From: Bacteroidaceae bacterium
GTDB taxonomy: Bacteria; Bacteroidota; Bacteroidia; Bacteroidales; Bacteroidaceae
Length of the DNA: 64,000 nucleotides
Assembly: GCA_017524545.1 (NCBI GenBank)
Contig: JAFXVN010000016.1
Span: forward strand, 26,471 to 90,470
Direction: 5' to 3'
Below the pieces are notes generated by a model, which was not told the origin of the DNA, searched no databases, and worked only from the letters and a program-made list of their open reading frames with translations. How positions within the stretch are numbered: the first letter of the stretch is position 1; the number at the start of each line of letters is the position of its first letter. The translations under genes were made by a program, and so were the position numbers. Positions 51,394 through 58,342 of the stretch are shown here, one piece after another.

Positions 51394-51900
51394 ATGAAAA
51401 CAAAGATTCTATTGCTGCTTGTAGCGGTACTCTCTGTTGCAACTGTGGCTGCACAGGAAACGAAAAAGGCAATCTACGTGATTGATGGTAAGCAGGTCGA
51501 AAACTTCGATGGGTCACAGTTAGTTGGCAAGACGATTATCAACTATTCCATTGACTCTGAACACAACCTTCACTCAATTATTACCTCAGAGCTAACGGGC
51601 AGAGAGGATGTAAAGAGTGTGAAAGTTCTTTCAACATCAAAAGTCTTAAAGTCTGACGAATCTGTTAATACAGGAGTTACCACTGATGTCATTCGTGCAG
51701 AAGCAGAAGAGATTGTTTATGTGCTGGATGGCAAGATTGTCCCATCTTCTGAAATCCAGTCAATGCCATCATCTAAGATAGACTCAATGACAGTTATTAA
51801 AGACAAGGACAATCCCACCTTCCAGAAAATCTCTGAAGATTATAAGAAGACATATAAGACCGTCCCCAAATGTGTAATTATTATCGCAACCAAGAAGTAA
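51394..51900 (+). CDS. exported protein with DG-rich repeats
   Basis: 168 aa. Signal peptide MKTKILLLLVAVLSVATVAAQ. Two similar segments, AIYVIDGKQV and IVYVLDGKIV, resemble the plug-domain signature of TonB-dependent receptors without the barrel. Third gene of the sigma/anti-sigma unit, so it is probably regulated by it; it may be the sensor or an output. Confidence 0.6.
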   Translation: MKTKILLLLVAVLSVATVAAQETKKAIYVIDGKQVENFDGSQLVGKTIINYSIDSEHNLHSIITSELTGREDVKSVKVLSTSKVLKSDESVNTGVTTDVIRAEAEEIVYVLDGKIVPSSEIQSMPSSKIDSMTVIKDKDNPTFQKISEDYKKTYKTVPKCVIIIATKK

Positions 51901-51924
51901 TCCTCACATCTTTTCCGAGAAACT

Positions 51925-51971
51925 CTGAAACTACTTTCAGACTTTTGCCCTCGGCACTTGATTTCTATAAA
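51925..51971. repeat. truncated copy of the 50121-50185 terminator element
   Basis: 47 bp nearly identical to 50121-50167, including CTGAAACTACTTTCAG and GCCCTCGGC. The second half of the hairpin is missing because repeat copy C begins at this point. Confidence 0.7.
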
Positions 51972-51973
51972 CT

Positions 51974-52265
51974 CAAATCGGTCATTAGATGTTTTACAAG
52001 CTATGATGTGGCTGGAAGCTAATGCAGCAGAGTAATCGGGGACAATGTGCTGTAAAGCCTCACAGAGCGTGCCACAAAACTTCACAGAGCGTGCTTACAA
52101 ATTATTATCAAGCTTTGAAAATATATTTTCAAGGCTTGATAATATATTTTCAAAGCTTGATAATATATTTTCACGCCTTGAAAATAATTATATAACGAGC
52201 CTAAAAGACTTTTATGCCGTGTTCTGGGGAGCTTTATATCGTGTTTCTCGAGAGTTTGTTCCCTG
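51974..52265 (+). repeat. dispersed repeat with 21-bp near-palindromic units, copy C
   Basis: Same order of motifs as copy B (31822-32131) with one 21-bp unit fewer. It begins inside the truncated terminator element. The rest of the 462-bp gap (52266-52362) holds an ACGGATT-family arm at 52341-52365 and no gene. Confidence 0.85.
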
Positions 52266-52362
52266 TTGGTAAGCGTTTTACTTTGATTTGTGTTGTATGA
52301 AACTTGAGACGTGCAGTATCTATTAGGCTCCGACAAACGTGCAAATCCGTGTAATCCGTGGT

Positions 52363-52869
52363 TCAGTTGGTTTTGAAGTTGTACTTCACCTCCCTCAGTT
52401 CTTCGTTTGCTTTGACAATCTTCTCTTTGAGGCTTTGCTTGTAGTCGCGGAGCTTCCCTGCAAGTGTCTCGTCGCTCAGGGCAAGCATTTCGGCAGCGAG
52501 GATGGCAGCGTTCTGTGCGCCGTTCACGCCGACTGTGGCAACAGGAATGCCGGGAGGCATCTGGATGATGCTGAGCATAGCGTCGAGGCCATCGAGCATT
52601 CCTTTGATAGGTACGCCGATGACGGGAAGCGTGGTGCTTGCGGCCACTACGCCTGGCAGAGCCGCAGCCATGCCTGCTCCGGCAATAATGACCTTCAAGC
52701 CGCGCTCCTCTGCGGTTCGGGCAAAGGTTTCCACTTCTGTTGGTGTACGGTGAGCGGAAAAGGCATTCATCTCGAAAGGAATGCCCATTTCTTCGAGAAA
52801 CTTGGCTGCTTTCTCCATAACAGGCAGGTCGCTCGTGCTGCCCATAATGATGCTAATTATTGGTGACAT
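52363..52869 (-). CDS. purE: N5-carboxyaminoimidazole ribonucleotide mutase
   Basis: 168 aa. MGSTSDLPVMEKAAKFLEEM is the PurE signature; SAHRTP (about 41-46) and GVPIKGMLDGLDAMLSI follow. Class I PurE, de novo purine synthesis. Followed (downstream) by the ACGGATT-family repeat, and preceded by a REP-like element at 52876-52913. Confidence 0.95.
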   Translation of the reverse strand: MSPIISIIMGSTSDLPVMEKAAKFLEEMGIPFEMNAFSAHRTPTEVETFARTAEERGLKVIIAGAGMAAALPGVVAASTTLPVIGVPIKGMLDGLDAMLSIIQMPPGIPVATVGVNGAQNAAILAAEMLALSDETLAGKLRDYKQSLKEKIVKANEELREVKYNFKTN

Positions 52870-52875
52870 AGTACA

Positions 52876-52913
52876 GACCCTCTCCCTAACCCTCCCCCTC
52901 TATGGGGAGGGAA
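52876..52913. repeat. REP-like element upstream of purE
   Basis: GACCCTCTCCCTAACCCTCC, then CCCTCTATGGGGAGGG; diverged from the other copies. Confidence 0.65.
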
Positions 52914-53001
52914 CTGCTTTGCAGGGTCGTGGGCAGTTGTATTAAGGCAATGAGTTTCTTATCGTAAGTGGTCAGTTTTGCTGACATATTATATTTATCG
53001 G

Positions 53002-53374
53002 TCATTCTTGTTGTCGTTTCACCTCGTCAATCTCTTTGACAAACTGGGCTTCTGTGGGCAAATAGAGTTGATACTGGTTTAGTCTCACGCGCTGTCCATG
53101 AGTTGTTGACAGATTCCAACTCGTAATACGTCCGTTTGTCGGGGTCTGGAATCTGTATAAGTGGTCGGTATTGGCTCCAGTTTAATTGCGAACGCACTGT
53201 GTTCGCAATTGGGTAGGTGCGGTAAAACTGACGGCAATATTCCAGCTGCCAGTACATCTGTACGCGACAGAAATCCACGCTCCGCACGGCATTACTCCGT
53301 GCCGACTCGATGATTTGTCTGGCATCGCTATACAAACTGCAGACTGTAATAATGTCTTTATCCATAACCTTCAT
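53002..53374 (-). pseudogene. DUF1016 (YhcG-type) remnant with two internal deletions
   Basis: From about 53374: NAVRSVDFCRVQMYWQ is joined directly to LEYCRQFYRTYPIANTVRSQ (the normal 30-50 residues in between are missing). NWSQYRPLIQIPDPDKRTYY and NNSWTARE follow, then in another frame LNQYQLYLPTEAQFVKEIDE, the usual C-terminal end. The nuclease core is gone and the frame is broken. The hinge holds the perfect palindrome AATTGCGAAC/GTTCGCAATT at 53184-53210. Confidence 0.75.
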
Positions 53375-53453
53375 TCATCAAAAGGATAAGCAATTTACTC
53401 TTGAATCGTTTGCGAGTTATTTATTTATTTTATTTCCTTCAATCTCTTTCACG

Positions 53454-54692
53454 TTAGTTTCTATTCTCATTCATCAGAAACTCCACTATCTTTTCCTTGC
53501 TTGGTAGTTGAAGTTTATAATGAGCCACAAAAAGGTTTGGGTCGATGTTGGGGGTTACATATTCCACCATCTCCTGTCCGTATTCAGTACAGAGCAGCAG
53601 TCCGACGGGTGGGTTGTCATCAGGCAGCATGTAGTGGCGACGATAGTACTCTATGTACATGTTGAGCTGCGCCACGTCGGCATAATCGAGACGGTGCGCC
53701 TTTAGCTCCACAATGCAGTGGCATTTCAATATCCTATGATAAAACACGAGGTCGGCTTTGAAGTAGCGGTCGTCTATCAACAATTTCTTCTGGCGCGACT
53801 CCAGGCAGAAACCCATCCCCAATTCAAGCATAAACTCTTCCAGGTGGTCAATCAGAGCCTGTTCCAGCTCACCTTCTTCAATGACATCTTTTGCTGCGAG
53901 TCCAAGGAATTCAAAAATGTAGTGAGACTTTAGCTCTTGTCTGAGTGTTGGCTTCTCGGCTTTGTTGTGAACTTTGTTTGCCAGCAATTCGGGTTTCTTG
54001 CTCCAGCCGCTGCGCTCATAATAGTTGGAATCTATCTGGCGTTGCAATTCTCTTACACTCCAAGGCCCGCGCATTGCTTCAATGGCATAGAACGCGCGCT
54101 TCATGGGGTCGTCTAAGTGGAGCAGTCGCACAATGTGTGTGAACGAGAGTCTGCTGAATAGCATCTGTGGAACAGGCATTACTTCTCCTGATGCTAATTG
54201 CATAGCAAATCCATCGCGCGAAACCTGTGATGGCACACAGATAGCAGACCGTTCAGGCACTATTTGCCTTTTCCCCTCATCTTCCGATTCACCATTCAGT
54301 GAGTGGTGAATCTCCAACAACTTCAATTCGCCATTCGGTGAGTGGTGAATTGAAAATTTTCCCTTCAAATATGAAGCTATCACAGGTTTAAGCTCTGGGT
54401 AATACAAAAAGAACTGACGAAAGTTTCTTAGGTTCGACACGCCATAGCTCTTCCCGCCAAGTCTCTGACTTAATTCCTGAATCAAGTGTTCTCCGTACTT
54501 TGCCCTGTCCTTGCCATGCTGTTCATATTCTACGATGTAGAATCCTGTCAGCCATGCCCGTGTTGTGACGTTGCGATTGATGACCAACCGGGCATCCTGC
54601 TGCAGAACATCGCTTGTGTTCTGTATGTGTCTTACCAATGAGTCGAAATCCTCGCTCATCTGTTTGTTGCCCTTGTCTATATCCTTATTCAT
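53454..54692 (-). CDS. DUF1016 (YhcG-type) predicted PD-(D/E)xK nuclease, full length
   Basis: 412 aa. The N-terminal domain has ARLVINRNVTTRAWLTGFYI, YGEHLIQELSQRLGGKSYGV and LRNFRQFFLYYP. A hinge of repeats follows (HHSPNGELKLLEIHHSLNGE, about 127-146), then LSFTHIVRLLHLDD and WSVRELQRQIDSNYY. The C-terminal nuclease core has KADLVFYHR (Asp314) and IVELKAHRLD (Glu329, Lys331). All motifs are present. The target is unknown; the family is linked to defence or mobile DNA. The only intact one of four family members in the window. Confidence 0.88.
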   Translation of the reverse strand: MNKDIDKGNKQMSEDFDSLVRHIQNTSDVLQQDARLVINRNVTTRAWLTGFYIVEYEQHGKDRAKYGEHLIQELSQRLGGKSYGVSNLRNFRQFFLYYPELKPVIASYLKGKFSIHHSPNGELKLLEIHHSLNGESEDEGKRQIVPERSAICVPSQVSRDGFAMQLASGEVMPVPQMLFSRLSFTHIVRLLHLDDPMKRAFYAIEAMRGPWSVRELQRQIDSNYYERSGWSKKPELLANKVHNKAEKPTLRQELKSHYIFEFLGLAAKDVIEEGELEQALIDHLEEFMLELGMGFCLESRQKKLLIDDRYFKADLVFYHRILKCHCIVELKAHRLDYADVAQLNMYIEYYRRHYMLPDDNPPVGLLLCTEYGQEMVEYVTPNIDPNLFVAHYKLQLPSKEKIVEFLMNENRN

Positions 54693-54702
54693 ATATTTGC
54701 TA

Positions 54703-55314
54703 TTACATCAGTATTGTTCCGACGATGCCGCAGATGATGCCGATGAGGGTGCCGCCGAGGACTTGGCCGAGGGTGTGCTGGCGGAGCACCATGCGGCTGG
54801 TCATCACGCAGCCTGCGACGAAGATAGCCAAGGAGAGCCACCATATCGGATTGAAGCCGAAGATGGCTGAATAGGCTATCAAGGCACCGATAACACCGCC
54901 GGCTCCTGCCGAGTGCATACTGACCTTCCACCAGATGTTGACGAGAATGCAGACGCACTGGATGAGCAGCGAGATGCCGACAATCGCCATGAGGAAATGA
55001 GGCGTATGAGTGACAGCGAAGATGTGCATGAGGCAGAGGTAGCAGCAGATGTTGATGATGTAGGGGACGGCGCGTTTGTGGCGTTTGCGAAGCTCGAAAC
55101 GGCTCCAGCCATGCAGGCGGCGGTAGATGAAGATGCCGAGTGCAGGCAGAGCAAAAGTGAAGATATAGACGAGCGTGAGAATCCACAACTTGAATGCCCA
55201 AGGGAAGATGCTTAAGTAGGTGAAGCTAAGCAAAATGACAGTTCCGACTGTCGGGTAATACGACGGACGGAAGATGGCTGAGAGGACTTTTGCTATGAGA
55301 AGGAATTGTTTCAT
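54703..55314 (-). CDS. PAP2-family membrane phosphatase-like protein
   Basis: 203 aa with five or six membrane helices. The C-terminal half has VSMHSAGAGG (PAP2 motif 2-like, Ser-x-His) and SRMVLRQHTLGQVLGG (motif 3 with His and the following Gln/Gly). The upstream KRxxxxRP motif is less clear; KRHKRAVPY at about 77-85 may be it. Lipid phosphate hydrolysis or transfer is likely. Its ATG overlaps the rpoN stop; the DUF1016 gene follows 10 bp later. Confidence 0.82.
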   Translation of the reverse strand: MKQFLLIAKVLSAIFRPSYYPTVGTVILLSFTYLSIFPWAFKLWILTLVYIFTFALPALGIFIYRRLHGWSRFELRKRHKRAVPYIINICCYLCLMHIFAVTHTPHFLMAIVGISLLIQCVCILVNIWWKVSMHSAGAGGVIGALIAYSAIFGFNPIWWLSLAIFVAGCVMTSRMVLRQHTLGQVLGGTLIGIICGIVGTILM

Positions 55315-56750
55315 TTTCTCATTCTTGCTACGGGTATGCCCATCAGTTCGCGATACTTGGCTACGGTGCGGCGGGCGATGTTGAAGCCGTCGGCTTGAAG
55401 CAGCCCGGTCAGTCGTTCGTCGCTGAGCGGCTGCCGTTTGTCTTCTTTTTCAATGAGCCTGCGCAGGGCGGCCATCACCTGCCGAGCCGTCACGTCGTCG
55501 CCCTCGTCGTTCTGCGTGGCTTTGTGCGTGAAGAACCATTTCAGCGGATAGGTGCCGAAGGTCGTCTCGACGTACTTGCTGTTGGCGACACGGCTGATGG
55601 TGCTGATGTCGTAGCCTGTGGCGGTGGCGACGTCGTCGAGCTTCATGGGTCGCAGCAGCGTCTCATCGCCTTCTTGGAAGAACGGCTTTTGCAATTTGAC
55701 GATGGCCTGCATGGTGCGCATCATTGTTTCCGAACGCTGCTGCAGAGCATTGATGAACATCTGTCCGCGCTCCACATACTGGCGGACGAAGGCATCCTGC
55801 TGACCGTCGGCATCCGAGCTGATGATGAGCGAAGGCTGATTGCCGCGACTCAGGGTGACGGTAATCGTGCCGTTCTCGTCGGTATCGACATAGAAGTCCG
55901 GCTGGATGCTCTGGGCGCGGTCTGATGTCTTGGCTCCGATGGAACCGCCTGGACGGGGATTGAGCTTCAGTATCTCGCGCTGCAACTGCCCTACCTGTGC
56001 CTCGCTGATGTGCAGGCGCTGGGCGAGACGCTGCCAACGCTTGTGGATGAAGTCGTCGAAGCACTTGTCTAAAAGCTTGATGAGCAAGTCTTTGTAAGGA
56101 TTGTCTTCATCCCTGCGGACTTGTATGAGCAGGCATTCCTGCAGGGAGCGTGCCCCGATGCCGGGCGGGTCGAACTGCTGGAGCACTTCCAGAACTTTCT
56201 CCAGTTCCTCGGCACTTGTGCTGATGCCCTGATAGATTTCCGCTTCGTCGGCAAGGATGGCGAGGGACTTCTTCAGCAGGCCGTCCTCGTCGAGCGAACC
56301 AATGAGGTATTCCATCAGCTCCTTTTCGTGGTCTGTGAGGTCGAAGTCCGCCATCTGTTCCCTGAGGCGGTCTGTCAGGGAGAGCGTGTCGTCGTAGGAC
56401 ATGTATTCAGCCGCATTGTTGCTGTGGCTGGCACCCGTCAGGAAGTCGGGCATGTCCTCTTCGCTGCGGTAGTCGTAGGCAGCCTCAACAGCCTCCCCCG
56501 ACCCCTCCGAAGGAGAAGAGAACAAATCGCCTCCCTCTTCGCTGCCGTTCTCCCCTCCCTCGGAGGGGTCGGGGGAGGCTTTCTCTAACCAGGGATTCTC
56601 CATGCACTCCACCTCCACGCGGTGTTGCAGTGCCTCGACGGGCATTTCCATCAGACGGACAAGCAACACCTGTTGCGGCAGCAGCTGCTGCACCTGCACC
56701 TGCCCTTGCGTCTGCGTTTGTTCCTGTGTTTGTAGGTTTCTCTGTGTCAT
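55311..56750 (-). CDS. rpoN: RNA polymerase sigma-54 factor
   Basis: 479 aa. Q-rich region I (LQTQEQTQTQGQVQVQQLLP) contacts the activator; core-binding and HTH regions follow, and the RpoN box is ARRTVAKYRELMGIP at the C-terminus. Residues about 57-87 (ASPDPSEGGENGSEEGGDLF and SSPSEGSGEA) come from an inverted REP pair in the linker between region I and the core-binding domain. Promoter TAACTTTG at 56764-56771 leaves only a very short leader. Confidence 0.93.
   Translation of the reverse strand: MTQRNLQTQEQTQTQGQVQVQQLLPQQVLLVRLMEMPVEALQHRVEVECMENPWLEKASPDPSEGGENGSEEGGDLFSSPSEGSGEAVEAAYDYRSEEDMPDFLTGASHSNNAAEYMSYDDTLSLTDRLREQMADFDLTDHEKELMEYLIGSLDEDGLLKKSLAILADEAEIYQGISTSAEELEKVLEVLQQFDPPGIGARSLQECLLIQVRRDEDNPYKDLLIKLLDKCFDDFIHKRWQRLAQRLHISEAQVGQLQREILKLNPRPGGSIGAKTSDRAQSIQPDFYVDTDENGTITVTLSRGNQPSLIISSDADGQQDAFVRQYVERGQMFINALQQRSETMMRTMQAIVKLQKPFFQEGDETLLRPMKLDDVATATGYDISTISRVANSKYVETTFGTYPLKWFFTHKATQNDEGDDVTARQVMAALRRLIEKEDKRQPLSDERLTGLLQADGFNIARRTVAKYRELMGIPVARMRK
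56491..56580. repeat. inverted REP pair inside rpoN
   Basis: 56491-56520 and 56550-56580 are inverted copies with a 29-bp spacer, translated in frame. Confidence 0.85.
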
Positions 56751-56763
56751 AACTTTCGCGTGA

Positions 56764-56771
56764 CAAAGTTA
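56764..56771 (-). promoter_or_regulatory. TAnnTTTG promoter of rpoN
   Basis: TAACTTTG on the minus strand, 13 bp before the rpoN ATG. Confidence 0.5.
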
Positions 56772-56926
56772 CGACATATAATTCAAAATCCCATTCAAAA
56801 TTCAAAATTTTTGCTTTTGGCAGGCTGTATTCCCAAAAATCTCATCTTATTTCAGTGTTCTTTATATTTCTTTGTTATGTAATAGGAATTAGAGCCACAA
56901 AAGATACAGGAAACAAGAAAAAATTG

Positions 56927-56934
56927 TATCTTTG
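56927..56934 (+). promoter_or_regulatory. TAnnTTTG promoter of rmuC
   Basis: TATCTTTG, 77 bp before the rmuC ATG. The leader (56960-57008) is made of TTTTAACCCTTTAACTTTTT-type short repeats. Confidence 0.55.
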
Positions 56935-57011
56935 CACTGGATAATCAAGAAATCGTTAATCACCATACCTTTTTAACCTTTTAACCCTTTAACTTTTTAA
57001 CCCTTTAATAT

Positions 57012-58331
57012 ATGGAACTCATCTATCTTTTCATCGGCATTGCTTTGGGAGCGGCGGGCGTTTACTTTGCCATGCGGGCGCAGGTGCAGGCTGCCAAGGA
57101 GCGTACCAACTTGACCGAACAACAGAAACAGCAGGAAGGAGACTCGCTGCGCCAGCAGATGCGCGACCAGCAAGAGACGTTTCGGCAACAGATACAGGCA
57201 CTTCAGGAGTCTCAGCAACAGCAGATGCAGCAACAGATGGCTTTGCTGCGCGAACAGATGAGCACCACGTCCGAGCGCGTCCTCAAAGAGCGTGCCGAGG
57301 AACTCTCTGCCGTCAATAGCGAACAGCTCTCCAAGATACTCAATCCCTTGCAGCAGAACCTCCAACTCATGCGGACGCAGACGGAGAAGATGCAAAAGGA
57401 CCACGACGATTCCCTCCGCGAACTGAAGGCTGCCATACAGATAAACATGGAGCGCGAGCGGGCGATGGGTGAACAGACGGAACGCTTGGCACAGGCACTC
57501 ACAGGACAGAACAAAGTGCAGGGCAATTTCGGCGAACTCAAGCTGAGTCAGATACTGGAACAGATGGAGCTGGAGCGCGGCTTGCAGTACGACACGCAGG
57601 AGACGATGCGCGACGAGCAGGGACGCATTATCACAAGCGAGGAAGGCCGCCGCATGATACCCGATGCCGTGCTCCACTTCCCCGACGGTCGCGATGTCAT
57701 CATCGACAGCAAGATGTCCTTCACGGCCTTTGTCGATTACATGAACGCCGAGGACGACGCAACCAGAAACGAAGCCCTTCGCCGCCACCTCGCCAGCATG
57801 AGGCAGCACGTCCGCGAGCTGGCTCAGAAGCAGTACTTCCGTTACGCAAAATCCGACAAAGGCCGACTGGATTTCGTGCTGATGTATGTCTTTCAGGAAA
57901 GCGCTCTGCAACTCGCTCTGCAAAGCGACACGACGCTCTGGAAGGAAGCCTATGACCAAGGCGTCGTCATATCCGGCAGCCAGTCGCTCTACATGACTTT
58001 GCGCGTGCTCGAACTCACCTGGAAGCAGACACGCCAGGTAGAGAACCAGGAGAAGATGATGCAATGTGCCAACACCCTCGTCGAGCGCGTCCAGCTCTTC
58101 GCCGAACGCTTCGCAAAAGTCGGCGACCTCCTCGATAAGACCCGCAAGTCCTTCGACGACCTCAACACCGTCACCGCCCCCTCCGGCCTCAGCATTACCA
58201 CCGCCGCCCGCAACCTCCTCAAGTTCGGCGCCCAGGAAAACAAGAAGAAGAAATCCCTCAACGCACCATCCCTCTTCGACAACACAGAGGGAAACAATGA
58301 AACAACGGATTTAACGGACGGAACGGATTAA
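57012..58331 (+). CDS. rmuC: DNA recombination protein RmuC
   Basis: 439 aa. One membrane helix (residues 3-20, LIYLFIGIALGAAGVYFA) then a long coiled coil (about 25-165) and the RmuC nuclease-like domain with GNFGELKLSQILEQMELERG, PDGRDVIIDSKMSFTAFVDY (acidic/lysine PD-D/ExK-like site) and MLMYVFQESALQLAL-like helices. Thought to limit recombination between inverted repeats. The C-terminal tail (TEGNNETTDLTDGTD) is encoded by an ACGGATT-family repeat at 58302-58330. Confidence 0.9.
   Translation: MELIYLFIGIALGAAGVYFAMRAQVQAAKERTNLTEQQKQQEGDSLRQQMRDQQETFRQQIQALQESQQQQMQQQMALLREQMSTTSERVLKERAEELSAVNSEQLSKILNPLQQNLQLMRTQTEKMQKDHDDSLRELKAAIQINMERERAMGEQTERLAQALTGQNKVQGNFGELKLSQILEQMELERGLQYDTQETMRDEQGRIITSEEGRRMIPDAVLHFPDGRDVIIDSKMSFTAFVDYMNAEDDATRNEALRRHLASMRQHVRELAQKQYFRYAKSDKGRLDFVLMYVFQESALQLALQSDTTLWKEAYDQGVVISGSQSLYMTLRVLELTWKQTRQVENQEKMMQCANTLVERVQLFAERFAKVGDLLDKTRKSFDDLNTVTAPSGLSITTAARNLLKFGAQENKKKKSLNAPSLFDNTEGNNETTDLTDGTD
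58302..58330. repeat. ACGGATT-family repeat in the rmuC tail
   Basis: AACAACGGATTTAACGGACG and following; same family as 18883-18968. Confidence 0.55.
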
Positions 58332-58342
58332 AAAAAACGACA

